A stretch of 59,132 nucleotides of DNA from an uncultured Clostridium sp. (GTDB lineage Bacteria; Bacillota; Clostridia; Lachnospirales; Lachnospiraceae): the NCBI RefSeq assembly GCF_900547735.1, contig NZ_URHZ01000029.1, forward strand, positions 1-59,132, in the 5' to 3' direction. Both the position numbers and the translations under genes were made by a program. Below are positions 5,909 through 14,777 of the stretch, piece after piece. Below the pieces are notes generated by a model. The model had not been told where the DNA came from. It was given only the letters and a program-made list of their open reading frames with translations, and did not search any database. How positions within the stretch are numbered: position 1 is the stretch's first letter; every line of letters begins with the position of its first letter.

Positions 5909-8581
5909 ATGAGCAAATTAGTATTAATAGACGGCCACAGCATACTGAACCGGGCTTTTTACGGTGTGCCGGAACTGACCAATTCCAAGGGACTGCATAC
6001 CAATGCGGTATACGGTTTCCTCAACATTATGTTCCGCGTCATTGAGGACGAAAAGGCCGATCATATTGCGGTTGCATTTGACCTTAAGGAGCCTACGTTC
6101 CGCCATAAGATGTATGAGGCATATAAGGGAACGAGGAAACCGATGCCGGAGGAACTGCACGAACAGGTTCCCGTGATGAAGGAAGTGCTGTCTTCAATGG
6201 GAATTCCGATTCTGACCCGTCCCGGTTATGAGGCGGACGATATTCTCGGAACGATAGCAAAGCGCTGCGCCGCTCAGGGCGTGGAGGTTTCCGTCGTATC
6301 GGGAGACCGGGATCTTCTTCAGCTTGCCGATGAGAAAATCAAAATCCGCATGCCGAGGACTTCCAGGGGAACAACGGAGATTAAGGACTATTATCCGGAC
6401 GATGTGAAGGCGGAGTATCAGGTGACGCCGACGGAGTTTATCGACGTAAAAGCCCTGATGGGCGATGCTTCGGACAACATTCCTGGTGTGCCGTCCATCG
6501 GTGAGAAGACGGCGACCAGCCTGATTGTGAATTACGGTTCCATCGAGAAGGCATATGAGAACATTGACGAGGTGAAACCTCCGAGGGCCCAGAAAGCGCT
6601 GAGGGAGCACTACGATATGGCTCAGATGAGCAAAGAGCTTGCCACCATCTGCATTGACTGCGATATTGAATTTTCACTGGAAGATTCGGAAATAACCAAT
6701 TTATATACACCGGAAGCATATCAGTATATGAAGCAGCTGGAATTCAAATCGATTCTCCAGAAGTTTGACGCCGGTGTTTTTTCCACGTCCAAGGTGGAGG
6801 AACATTTTAAGACCGTTACGGAGCTTTCGGAGGCGGAGAAGATTTTTAAAGAGGCGGCGGGAAAACCGTCGGCCGGCATGCAGCTTATTATAGAAAACGG
6901 TGACGTTGCCGCCCTGGCGCTCTGCTATGGGGAGGAACGGATATACAGTATCCCGGCGGCCGGTTTTATAACGGGAGAGTACCTTGCCGACAAGATGGAA
7001 GGCCTCTGTACGGAGATGGCTTCGGTCAGCGTACTCGACTTAAAACCCCAGCTTCCTTATTTAAAAGGGAGAGACAGACGGGTTGTGGACGGAACCGGCA
7101 ATGAGAACGGCGGTGAATCCATGTTTGACGCCGGTGTGGCGGGATATCTGCTGAATCCGCTGAAGGATACGTATGATTACGACGATCTGGCCAGGGATTA
7201 TCTGGATATGACGGTTCCCTCCAGAGCCGATCTCATGGGCAAGACATCATTTACGGCGGCATTTGACATGATGCCTGATAAGGCGCAGACCTGCATCTGC
7301 TACATGGCGTACGTGGCATGGAAGGCGAAAGAGGTTCTCGTAAAGAAACTGGAAGCCGCCGGCATGCGCAAGCTGTTTTTCGATATAGAGATGCCCGTTA
7401 TCTACAGCCTCTACCATATGGAGGAGGAGGGAATCTGCGTGCGCAGGGAGGAACTCCACGATTACGGCGAGAGACTGGGAGAGCAGATCGGCACGCTGGA
7501 GCAGGAGATTTACCGGGATACGGAAACGGAGTTTAATATCAATTCCCCGAAACAACTGGGAGAAATTCTCTTTGACCGGATGAAGATGCCGGGCGGAAAG
7601 AAGACGAAGACCGGTTATTCCACTGCGGCCGATGTCCTTGAAAAGCTGGCGCCGGAATATCCCGTAGTCAGAAAGATACTGGATTACAGGCAGCTTACAA
7701 AGCTAAAATCCACCTATGCCGACGGCCTTGCCGCTTTCATCCGGGATGACGGCCGGATACACGGCACCTTTAACCAGACGATTACCGCCACCGGCCGCAT
7801 CAGCAGCACGGAGCCGAACCTTCAGAATATCCCGGTCCGTATGGAGCTGGGAAGGGAAATCAGGAAGGTATTCGTTCCGCAGGAGGGGTGTGTGCTCCTG
7901 GATGCCGACTACTCCCAGATCGAGCTGAGAGTGCTGGCCCATATGTCGGGGGACGAGCGTCTGATTGAGGCTTATAAAAAAGCGGAAGACATCCATGCCA
8001 TCACGGCCTCGGAGGTATTCCACGTGCCGCTTAACGAGGTGACGGCGCTTCAGAGGCGCAACGCCAAAGCGGTCAACTTCGGTATCGTATATGGAATCAG
8101 CGCCTTTGGCTTAAGCGAGGATCTCAGTATTTCCAGGAAGGAAGCGCTTGAGTATATCAGCAGGTATTTTGAGACTTACCCGGATGTGAAGAAATTCCTC
8201 GACCATCTGGTGGAGCTTGGAAAAGAGCAGGGATATGTGGAGACGATGTTCGGCAGAAGACGCCCCATTCCGGAACTCAAATCGGCAAACTTCATGCAGC
8301 GTTCCTTCGGTGAGCGTGTGGCGATGAATTCCCCGATCCAGGGCACGGCGGCCGATATCATCAAGATCGCGATGATCCGGGTGGACGGCAGGCTGAGAAA
8401 AGAAAATCTGCGTTCCAGGCTGGTACTTCAGGTGCACGATGAGCTTCTGATCGAGACATGGACGCAGGAACTGGAAACGGTCCAGAAGATCCTGGAAGAA
8501 GAGATGAAGAACGCGGCCCACTTAAAGGTGGAGCTTGAAATAGACATGAAGACGGGGCATTCCTGGTTTGAGACAAAATAG
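5909..8581 (+). CDS. polA: DNA polymerase I
   Basis: The 890-residue protein has the full PolA layout. Residues 1-290 are the 5'-3' exonuclease (DGHSILNRAFYG at the start, SGDRDLLQLA and DASDNIPGVPSIGEKTA). A middle 3'-5' exonuclease-like domain occupies about 300-500. The polymerase domain has motif A DADYSQIELR (Asp665), motif B RRNAKAVNFGIVYG and motif C VHDELLIE (Asp844). The DxE exonuclease I motif of the proofreading domain is not visible, so this domain is probably inactive, as in many Firmicutes. It fills Okazaki gaps and repair patches. The ribosome site is GGACAGGAGAC. The gene is followed 30 bases on by coaE, so the two are likely one operon. Confidence 0.97.
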   Translation: MSKLVLIDGHSILNRAFYGVPELTNSKGLHTNAVYGFLNIMFRVIEDEKADHIAVAFDLKEPTFRHKMYEAYKGTRKPMPEELHEQVPVMKEVLSSMGIPILTRPGYEADDILGTIAKRCAAQGVEVSVVSGDRDLLQLADEKIKIRMPRTSRGTTEIKDYYPDDVKAEYQVTPTEFIDVKALMGDASDNIPGVPSIGEKTATSLIVNYGSIEKAYENIDEVKPPRAQKALREHYDMAQMSKELATICIDCDIEFSLEDSEITNLYTPEAYQYMKQLEFKSILQKFDAGVFSTSKVEEHFKTVTELSEAEKIFKEAAGKPSAGMQLIIENGDVAALALCYGEERIYSIPAAGFITGEYLADKMEGLCTEMASVSVLDLKPQLPYLKGRDRRVVDGTGNENGGESMFDAGVAGYLLNPLKDTYDYDDLARDYLDMTVPSRADLMGKTSFTAAFDMMPDKAQTCICYMAYVAWKAKEVLVKKLEAAGMRKLFFDIEMPVIYSLYHMEEEGICVRREELHDYGERLGEQIGTLEQEIYRDTETEFNINSPKQLGEILFDRMKMPGGKKTKTGYSTAADVLEKLAPEYPVVRKILDYRQLTKLKSTYADGLAAFIRDDGRIHGTFNQTITATGRISSTEPNLQNIPVRMELGREIRKVFVPQEGCVLLDADYSQIELRVLAHMSGDERLIEAYKKAEDIHAITASEVFHVPLNEVTALQRRNAKAVNFGIVYGISAFGLSEDLSISRKEALEYISRYFETYPDVKKFLDHLVELGKEQGYVETMFGRRRPIPELKSANFMQRSFGERVAMNSPIQGTAADIIKIAMIRVDGRLRKENLRSRLVLQVHDELLIETWTQELETVQKILEEEMKNAAHLKVELEIDMKTGHSWFETK

Positions 8582-8611
8582 CATAAAAGATATGGAATGT
8601 GGAGGAAGAGT

Positions 8612-9190
8612 ATGAAGGTCATCAGCATCACCGGAGGCGTAGGCTCTGGAAAGAGTGAGGTGCTCCGGATACTGCAGGAGGAATTCGGAGCCGATGTCAT
8701 TATAGCGGACAAGGTGGCACACCAGCTTATGGAGCCGGGGAAAAAGGGATATAACCGGGTGCTTGCCGTCTTTGGAAATTCGTTTCTGAATGCCGACGGC
8801 AGTATTGACAGGCAGAAGATGGCTGAGCTGATATTTAAAGACAGGGAATCCATTGAAAAGATGAATTCCATTATCCATCCGATGGCATGGAGTGAGATCG
8901 AACATGCCATCGCCCACTCCGATAAGGAGATTGTGGTGGTGGAAGCCGCCCTCTTTGATGAGGAGCACAATCACATGTTTGACGAGATCTGGTATGTTTT
9001 TACAAATCGGGAGAACCGGGTCAAAAGACTCATGGAAAGCCGGGGCTATTCAAAGGAAAAGTGCCTGGAGATTATGGCAAACCAGGTAACGGAGGATGAA
9101 TACAGGGCCCAGGCGGATCATGAGCTTGACAACAACGGAACCGTGGAAGAAATACGTATTCAGATAGAAAACTTATTGAAAGAGGAATAA
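8612..9190 (+). CDS. coaE: Dephospho-CoA kinase
   Basis: The 192-residue protein phosphorylates dephospho-CoA at the 3'-OH, the final step of coenzyme A synthesis. The P-loop is ITGGVGSGKSEV (residues 5-16). The family segments ADKVAHQLMEPG (CoA-binding region) and EAALFDEEHNH are present. The start is placed at ATG 8612 with GGAGGAAGAG before it; an in-frame ATG at 8597 lies upstream of that ribosome site. The neighbourhood polA-coaE-MBL hydrolase is common in Lachnospiraceae, and the next gene begins 5 bases after the stop, which suggests translational coupling. Confidence 0.95.
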   Translation: MKVISITGGVGSGKSEVLRILQEEFGADVIIADKVAHQLMEPGKKGYNRVLAVFGNSFLNADGSIDRQKMAELIFKDRESIEKMNSIIHPMAWSEIEHAIAHSDKEIVVVEAALFDEEHNHMFDEIWYVFTNRENRVKRLMESRGYSKEKCLEIMANQVTEDEYRAQADHELDNNGTVEEIRIQIENLLKEE

Positions 9191-9195
9191 TACAG

Positions 9196-9993
9196 ATGCG
9201 GATGGTAAGTATAGCGAGCGGCAGCAGTGGAAACTGTATTTATGTGGGCAGTGATGAGACCCATATTCTGATAGACGCCGGAATCAGCAACAGGAGAATT
9301 GAAAAAGGATTAAACGAAATCGGGGTGTCCGGGGGTGACCTGGACGGAATCCTGATTACCCATGAACATTCGGACCATATAAAGGGACTGGGAGTCCTGG
9401 CAAGAAAGTACGGAACGCCGATTTACAGCACAAAAGAGACGCTGGAGGAAATCGGCAATGTGAAAAGCCTGGGTGACTATCCAAGGGAGCTTTTCCACCC
9501 CATCTGCCACGATGTGGATTTTCGCATCGGGGATTTGGAGATAAAGCCGTTCCGCATTGATCACGATGCGGCGAACCCCGTGGCCTACCGGGTGCAGAAC
9601 AACCGCAAATCGGTGGCTGTGGCAACCGATATGGGGCATTATTCCCAGTACATAATCGACCGACTGCAGGGGCTGGATGCGATACTTTTAGAATCCAACC
9701 ACGATGTGAAGATGCTGGAGGCGGGACCGTACCCATATTACCTGAAACGGCGTATCCTGGGAGATTACGGCCATCTTTCCAATGAGAATGCGGGACGTCT
9801 TTTAAACTGCATCCTTCATGACAATTTAAAACATATTTTCCTTGGGCATCTGAGCAAGGAGAATAATTATGAAGAACTGGCATACGAGACGGTGCGTCTG
9901 GAAATCAGCCAGGGAGATTCGCCGTATACGGCATCTGACTTCCCAATAACGGTAGCAAAGCGTGACGATATGTCCCCCATTGTTACAATATAG
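9196..9993 (+). CDS. MBL-fold metallohydrolase, YycJ/WalJ-like
   Basis: The 265-residue protein is a metallo-beta-lactamase-fold hydrolase. The N terminus MRMVSIASGSSGNCIYVGSDE is typical of the YycJ/WalJ group, and the metal motif THEHSDH lies at residues 55-61 (His56, His58, Asp60, His61). Other ligands fit ATDMGHYS near 148-154 and the GHLS segment near 220. In Bacillus the related protein sits next to the WalK/WalR system and is linked to DNA processing and cell division; here it follows coaE instead, so the cellular role is inferred only by family. It starts 5 bases after coaE, with its ribosome site (AGAGGA) inside the end of that gene. Confidence 0.9.
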   Translation: MRMVSIASGSSGNCIYVGSDETHILIDAGISNRRIEKGLNEIGVSGGDLDGILITHEHSDHIKGLGVLARKYGTPIYSTKETLEEIGNVKSLGDYPRELFHPICHDVDFRIGDLEIKPFRIDHDAANPVAYRVQNNRKSVAVATDMGHYSQYIIDRLQGLDAILLESNHDVKMLEAGPYPYYLKRRILGDYGHLSNENAGRLLNCILHDNLKHIFLGHLSKENNYEELAYETVRLEISQGDSPYTASDFPITVAKRDDMSPIVTI

Positions 9994-10033
9994 ATTCAGT
10001 ATCACATACAGACAGAAAAGAGGAGGAACCGCT

Positions 10034-10306
10034 ATGAGCAAAATTATTATCACTATCGTTGGAAAGGACAGAGTCGGTATCGTTGCCAAAACCTGTAATT
10101 ATCTGGCAGAAAACGGGATGAACATTCTGGACATCACACAGACTATCCTGCAGGAATATTTTAACATGATGATGATCGTGGATATTTCCAAGTCCCCGAA
10201 GTCATTTGATGACATGGCAAAGGAACTGGAGAAGGTAGGCGAGGAGATCGGCGTTACGATCCGCTGCCAGAGAGAAGAGATCTTTACCAGTATGCACCGC
10301 ATCTGA
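10034..10306 (+). CDS. ACT domain protein (UPF0237 family)
   Basis: The 90-residue protein is one ACT domain with the classical opening IIITIVGKDRVGIVAKTCNYLAE. ACT domains bind amino acids or similar small ligands and act as allosteric sensors. The start is ATG 10034 behind GAGGAGGAACC; an in-frame ATG at 9962 lies inside the previous gene and lacks a ribosome site. It precedes the PFL-family gene by 34 bases, and this ACT/PFL pair recurs across Firmicutes, which argues for a joint function. The ligand is not known. Confidence 0.93.
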   Translation: MSKIIITIVGKDRVGIVAKTCNYLAENGMNILDITQTILQEYFNMMMIVDISKSPKSFDDMAKELEKVGEEIGVTIRCQREEIFTSMHRI

Positions 10307-10340
10307 TGACAGAGGCCGGAGAAAGGACGGAAACAGACAC

Positions 10341-11705
10341 ATGATAAATATGTTCGAAGTATTAGAAACCAATAACATGATTGCCCACGAGAAGCTGGAT
10401 GTGCGCACCATCACCATGGGCATCAGCCTTCTGGACTGTGTGGACAGTGATCTGGCAAAGCTGAATGAGAAGATTTACAACAAGATCACGACCTATGCAA
10501 AGGATCTCGTTTCAACCGGAGACGCCATCGGAAGGGAATTCGGTGTTCCCATCGTCAACAAGAGGATTTCCATCACCCCGATCGCCCTGGTGGGAGGAGC
10601 CGCCTGCCAAACCTCCGATGATTTTGTGGAGATTGCAAAGACGCTCGATAAGGCGGCCAAAGAGGTCGGCGTCAACTTTATCGGCGGATATTCGGCTCTT
10701 GTATCCAAGGGCATGACACCTGCGGAGGAGCGGCTGATCCGCTCGATACCGCAGGCCCTTGCAGTCACCGACCGTGTCTGCAGCTCCATTAATGTCGGTT
10801 CCACAAAAACGGGCCTCAATATGGACGCGGTAAGACTGATGGGCGAGATTATCGTGGCTACGGCAGAAGCGACCAAGGATAAGGACTCGCTGGGCTGCGC
10901 AAAGCTCGTTGTGTTCTGCAACGCGCCGGATGACAACCCATTCATGGCCGGAGCTTTCCACGGCGTAACGGAGGCGGACGCGATTATCAACGTCGGCGTC
11001 AGCGGCCCGGGTGTTGTAAAAACCGCCCTCGAAAAAGTGCGGGGAGAGAACTTTGAAGTTCTCTGCCAGACAATTAAGAAGACGGCGTTTAAAATCACGC
11101 GTGTCGGCCAGTTGGTGGCACAGGAAGCTTCCAGGCGTCTTGGCGTGCCCTTCGGCATCATTGACCTTTCCCTTGCGCCGACTCCGGCTGTCGGAGACAG
11201 CGTAGCCGAGATCCTGGAGGAGATCGGCCTGGAGCGCACCGGAGCTCCCGGAACCACGGCGGCCCTGGCTATGCTCAACGATCAGGTGAAAAAGGGCGGC
11301 ATCATGGCTTCCTCTTATGTAGGCGGATTGAGCGGCGCATTTATTCCGGTCAGCGAGGATCAGGGTATGATCGACGCGGTTTCGGAGGGAGCGCTCACTC
11401 TTGAAAAACTGGAGGCAATGACATGTGTATGCTCCGTCGGACTCGATATGATTGCGATTCCGGGAGATACAAAGCCATCCACCATTTCAGGAATTATCGC
11501 CGATGAGGCGGCAATCGGAATGATCAACCAGAAGACAACGGCGGTCCGTCTGATTCCGGTAATCGGAAAGACCGTGGGCGACACGGCCGAGTTCGGAGGC
11601 CTCCTGGGATATGCCCCGATCATTCCGGTCAATAAATTCTCCTGCGACGCATTTATCAGCAGGACGGGCCGGATTCCCGCGCCTGTCCACAGCTTTAAAA
11701 ACTAA
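10341..11705 (+). CDS. PFL family protein (UPF0210/DUF711)
   Basis: The 454-residue protein belongs to the UPF0210 family, structurally related to pyruvate formate-lyase-like barrels but without a demonstrated reaction. Recognisable stretches are VRTITMGISLLDC near the start and FGIIDLSLAPTPAVGDSVAEILE around 268-290. The glycyl-radical motif of true pyruvate formate lyase is not visible, so radical chemistry should not be assumed. The family is regularly encoded next to a small ACT protein, as here, which suggests that an amino acid or related signal controls it. Length and ends look complete. Confidence 0.9.
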   Translation: MINMFEVLETNNMIAHEKLDVRTITMGISLLDCVDSDLAKLNEKIYNKITTYAKDLVSTGDAIGREFGVPIVNKRISITPIALVGGAACQTSDDFVEIAKTLDKAAKEVGVNFIGGYSALVSKGMTPAEERLIRSIPQALAVTDRVCSSINVGSTKTGLNMDAVRLMGEIIVATAEATKDKDSLGCAKLVVFCNAPDDNPFMAGAFHGVTEADAIINVGVSGPGVVKTALEKVRGENFEVLCQTIKKTAFKITRVGQLVAQEASRRLGVPFGIIDLSLAPTPAVGDSVAEILEEIGLERTGAPGTTAALAMLNDQVKKGGIMASSYVGGLSGAFIPVSEDQGMIDAVSEGALTLEKLEAMTCVCSVGLDMIAIPGDTKPSTISGIIADEAAIGMINQKTTAVRLIPVIGKTVGDTAEFGGLLGYAPIIPVNKFSCDAFISRTGRIPAPVHSFKN

Positions 11706-11709
11706 GAAG

Positions 11710-12960
11710 ATGGAAAAGATGACAGATAAGAAAGAAGAACTGGCAGAAGCACTGGACTGCTTCTTAAACGGGGAGCTGGAACGCATGATTTTCAGCAATC
11801 CCCGCAGCCGTGAACACTATATCAAAATGACGGTGCGTCCCCTGATACTCAAGGGGGCGCTCAAATTTCAGGTGGAAGAATTTACGGAAAAGCAGGCATT
11901 CCAGAAAAACATGGACAGGGATGAGGCGGCGGCCTACCTGCAGAAGCAGCTGGAGGAACTTTACCGGAATGCGGAGGCGGTTTCACGTCTCGGTACGATG
12001 AATATTCTGGTGGGAAAGAAGGGAACGGTCACCGTCAAAAAGAAGATGAAGATGGCTCCCGGCCAAAGAAACGCCCCGGAAGTTCAGGGAACTGTGATCC
12101 CGGAGGAGCTGGCGGAGCGTCTGTCCGGCCACAACAGAAAGAAGAATTACGTCCTGCAGGAGGGAGTGCCCGTTCCGTTTCTGGCGGAGCTGGGGGTCAT
12201 GACGCCAGAGGGCAGGGTGGTAAAGTCCAGATACGATAAATTCCGCCAGATAAACCGGTTTCTGGAGTTCATCGAGGATATTCTTCCGAGGCTTGATAAG
12301 AACAGGACCAATACGATTATCGACTTCGGCTGCGGCAAGTCTTATCTGACCTTTGCCATGTATTATTATCTGAAGGAGCTGAAGGGATATCCGATTCAGG
12401 TGGTGGGCCTCGATTTGAAGAAAGACGTGATTGCGCTCTGCAACAAACTCAGTGAAAAGTTCGGGTTTGACGGCCTTCATTTTTACCACGGCGACATTGC
12501 GGGCTATGAGGGTGTATCACATGTCGATATGGTAGTGACGCTTCACGCCTGCGATACGGCTACGGACTATGCGATGGCCAAAGCGGTCCGCTGGGGAGCG
12601 GACGTGATTCTCTCCGTACCGTGCTGCCAGCATGAGCTGAATAAGCAGATTGGCAATGAACTGCTTTCTCCGGTTCTGGAATACGGGCTGATAAAGGAGA
12701 GAATGTCGGCGCTTCTCACCGACGGGATCCGCGCGGGCCTTTTGGAACAGGCCGGATACAGGACGCAGATACTGGAATTTATCGATATGGAGCACACCCC
12801 GAAGAATATCATGATCCGCGCGGTGAAACAGGGAAAACCGAAAAAAGACGATGGAAAACTGCAGAGGATGATGGAGGAACTGCATGTGGAACCGACTCTC
12901 TACCGGCTGTTAAAGGAAGAGTGCGGAGAAGAGGATGAAGTTCAGAATAAAGGACAGTGA
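11710..12960 (+). CDS. SAM-dependent methyltransferase (Methyltransf_32 / METTL25-like)
   Basis: About 416 residues. The central part has the SAM-binding motif IIDFGCGKSYLTFAMYYYL (about residue 203) and, further on, VVTLHACDTATDYAM and SVPCCQHELNKQI. This combination (an HACD block followed by a CC-H block) is typical of the Methyltransf_32 family that includes METTL25-like proteins. The first 190 residues show no domain that I recognise. The substrate is unknown; RNA is a common guess for the family but nothing here proves it. Two starts are possible, ATG 11710 and ATG 11719, both with weak ribosome sites only 5-14 bases after the PFL stop codon, so translation is probably coupled to that gene. 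Confidence 0.87.
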   Translation: MEKMTDKKEELAEALDCFLNGELERMIFSNPRSREHYIKMTVRPLILKGALKFQVEEFTEKQAFQKNMDRDEAAAYLQKQLEELYRNAEAVSRLGTMNILVGKKGTVTVKKKMKMAPGQRNAPEVQGTVIPEELAERLSGHNRKKNYVLQEGVPVPFLAELGVMTPEGRVVKSRYDKFRQINRFLEFIEDILPRLDKNRTNTIIDFGCGKSYLTFAMYYYLKELKGYPIQVVGLDLKKDVIALCNKLSEKFGFDGLHFYHGDIAGYEGVSHVDMVVTLHACDTATDYAMAKAVRWGADVILSVPCCQHELNKQIGNELLSPVLEYGLIKERMSALLTDGIRAGLLEQAGYRTQILEFIDMEHTPKNIMIRAVKQGKPKKDDGKLQRMMEELHVEPTLYRLLKEECGEEDEVQNKGQ

Positions 12961-12979
12961 GAAGCAGATTGCAGTAAGA

Positions 12980-13047
12980 AGTAAAGTACGGTAAAAAGTA
13001 AAGTACAGTAAAAAGTAAAGTACAGTAAAAAGTAATGATAGTAAGAA
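12980..13047. repeat. 17-bp tandem repeat, four units
   Basis: The unit AGTAAAGTACAGTAAAA occurs at 12980-12996 (one change), 12997-13013 and 13014-13030 (exact), then a decayed unit at 13031-13047. It begins 20 bases after the methyltransferase stop codon and has no coding frame. Confidence 0.9.
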
Positions 13048-13102
13048 GCAAATTGCAGTAAGCTGTAAACCAGCAAGCGGTTAAGCATAGTAAACTGACG
13101 GG

Positions 13103-13370
13103 ACGCGCCTTTATGAGGCGCGTTCTTGGCTTATCGACAAACTATATTTTCCTAGCATCAGGAGTTTGAGGGTGTAACCCTCATTTCAAATCATGCAGGC
13201 GGAATTCAGTTCCGCCGTAGTGCTGAACTGCCGATTTCTAGGGGCTTTGGCCCTTGCGCGAGGAAATCGGCAGTTCTTCCTTCAGTGACTAGAATTTATG
13301 GCGCATGCCATGAATTCTACAGAGTGGCGACTTTGTCGACACTCCGAACGCGCCTTTATGAGGCGCGTTC
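13103..13370 (+). repeat. Seven-hairpin intergenic element framed by a duplicated hairpin
   Basis: H1: ACGCGCCT/AGGCGCGT, 13103-13123. H2: TGAGGG/CCCTCA, 13167-13183. H3: GGCGGAA/TTCCGCC, 13198-13216. H4: a 14-bp perfect stem GAACTGCCGATTTC (13225-13238) with 13263-13276, holding a smaller GGGC/GCCC hairpin. H5: a 13-bp stem 13290-13302 with 13307-13319. H6: GAGTG.CGAC/GTCG.CACTC, 13322-13344. H7: a 10-bp stem 13346-13355 with 13361-13370, then TTTTGT. H1 and H7 are the same sequence (ACGCGCCTTTATGAGGCGCG), in direct orientation; H1, H2, H3 and H7 have five-base loops. H7 can serve as a plus-strand terminator. The element may be a structured RNA or a mobile hairpin repeat; the strand is not certain. 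Confidence 0.7.
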
Positions 13371-13643
13371 TTTTGTATGCTCTGTTTTAATAGGTTCCTT
13401 TTTGGCATGTTCCTGCATGGCGAAGTGCATGAGGGTCTGTAGATCTTGGGGAGAGTCGGTCTGAAGAGTCAGGCGGGAGATATATTTTCCGCCTGAACTG
13501 TCCAGAAGCAGGGAATGTATGACATGGTTGCCGCGGATATCTCCGGTGCTGCCGCTCTGCGTCCTGATAAAGACAGGGCTTTCGCAGGTATCCACGATGC
13601 GGAAAAACTGATCGGCATTGGCCAGGTTATAAAGTGTAATCAT
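13356..13643 (-). CDS. Small hypothetical protein (95 aa)
   Basis: The start codon at 13643 has a very good site, AAAGGAGG, 8 bases upstream, so this is a real gene. The product begins MITLYNLANADQFFRIVDTC and has alternating short strands and helices (VFIRTQSG, HVIHSLLLD, YISRLTLQTDS), then a charged tail. It has no membrane helix or signal peptide and I recognise no family; a loose resemblance to the size and strand pattern of HPr-like proteins is not enough for a call. Its last codons (ERAS and the TAA) lie inside hairpin H7 of the adjacent repeat element, so the insertion of that element probably remodelled the C terminus. It is divergent from the broken AraC gene. Confidence 0.75.
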   Translation of the reverse strand: MITLYNLANADQFFRIVDTCESPVFIRTQSGSTGDIRGNHVIHSLLLDSSGGKYISRLTLQTDSPQDLQTLMHFAMQEHAKKEPIKTEHTKERAS

Positions 13644-13794
13644 AAGGGTTCCTCCTTTGGGGTGAATGGTCTATTTCTGCAGGAGCTTTCCTGCATTTAT
13701 TGTTCATCTGCAAACGCCGCCGGAGCGTATCCCCGGTGATTGGCTTTCGCCGTCCGACGTCTCTTTGTAATATAATAATAACGCCTGATTTGTG

Positions 13795-13823
13795 TTGAAA
13801 CAATAAATAAAAAGACATATAAT
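13795..13823 (+). promoter_or_regulatory. Promoter of the AraC-type gene
   Basis: TTGAAA (13795-13800), a 17-base spacer, TATAAT (13818-13823). Confidence 0.75.
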
Positions 13824-13847
13824 ATAATAAAAACGACTATATAGCGG

Positions 13848-14777
13848 ATGGCGGATTCAGGCATGGAGGAGAGGGACGGGATGGAACAGCAGAAAACGAG
13901 TTTAAATCTTACAAAAGACAGGAAGGAACTTGAGATACGGGGGACGCCCATGTTTCCCTGTGAGGCGTATACGGGGAATGTGAGAAATTACATATCGGGT
14001 GAAATTCCCTGGCACTGGCATGAGGAGCTGGAAGCGGTGTATATTCTGAATGGCCGGATGCGCGTCGGCGTGGACAGCGGCAGTTTTACGCTGGAGAAGG
14101 GGGAGGGGCTCCTGATTAATTCAGGGGCGCTCCACTCGGGAAGAGCGGCCATGGAAGGGGAGTGCAGGTATAATTCTTTTGTCTTTCATGAAAGCCTGAT
14201 CTCCGGCTCTGCGGAGAGTGTGCTGGGCCGGCGGTATGTGAGGCCATTTACGTCACGGCGTGAGATACCGGGCGTGTATTTAAAGAAAGACGGAGGATGG
14301 CGGGAAGAGGCGGCTGGGTGTATCCTGAAAGCATACCAGGCGTATGAAAAGGGGGGATTCGGATTTGAATTTCCCGTCAGGGAACAGCTTTCCCATATGT
14401 GGTACCTGATGGTCACTCATATGGAAAACGGACTTATGAGAGAGCCTGTGAAGGAGAGCCTTGAGGCGGCCAGAATCAAGACGATGATAAGCTATATACA
14501 GGAACATTTTAAAGAAAATCTGGAGCTGCGGGACATAGCGGAGTCCGCCAGTATCGGCGAGCGGTAGTGCCTCAGGTGTTTTAAAAAGTCATTAGGCATT
14601 CCGCCGATCCAGTATCTTCTCAAATACAGGGTGACGGCCGCGGCCGCGCTTCTGAAAGAGACGGGGCTGTCGGTCACCGAGGTGGGGAACCGGACCGGTT
14701 TTGACAGCCCCAGTTATTTTACAATGATATTCAAGCGGTTTATGGGCTGCACTCCGACCCGGTACCGCAGACAATAA
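13848..14777 (+). pseudogene. AraC-family transcriptional regulator interrupted by an amber codon
   Basis: Read through the TAG at 14565-14567, the frame gives about 309 residues: an N-terminal cupin-like sensor (IPWHWHEELEAVYILNGRMRV) and a C-terminal AraC double helix-turn-helix (IQEHFKENLELRDIAESASI, then after the stop CLRCFKKSLGIPPIQYLLKYR and GFDSPSYFTMIFKRFMGCTP). The residue at the stop is normally Glu (GER-E-CLR type), so one G-to-T change in GAG explains it. The truncated product would keep the sensor but only part of the first helix-turn-helix, so it should not bind DNA normally. The start may be ATG 13881 (better ribosome site GGAGGAGAGGG) rather than 13848. The 3' end overlaps the convergent tmcAL gene by 38 bases. 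Suppression by readthrough is possible but there is no evidence for it. Confidence 0.85.

Noticed and set aside
12980..13370. CRISPR array or integron attC cluster.
   Set aside because: The 17-bp units have no spacers, and the hairpins differ from one another except for the first and last; no cas or integrase gene is near.
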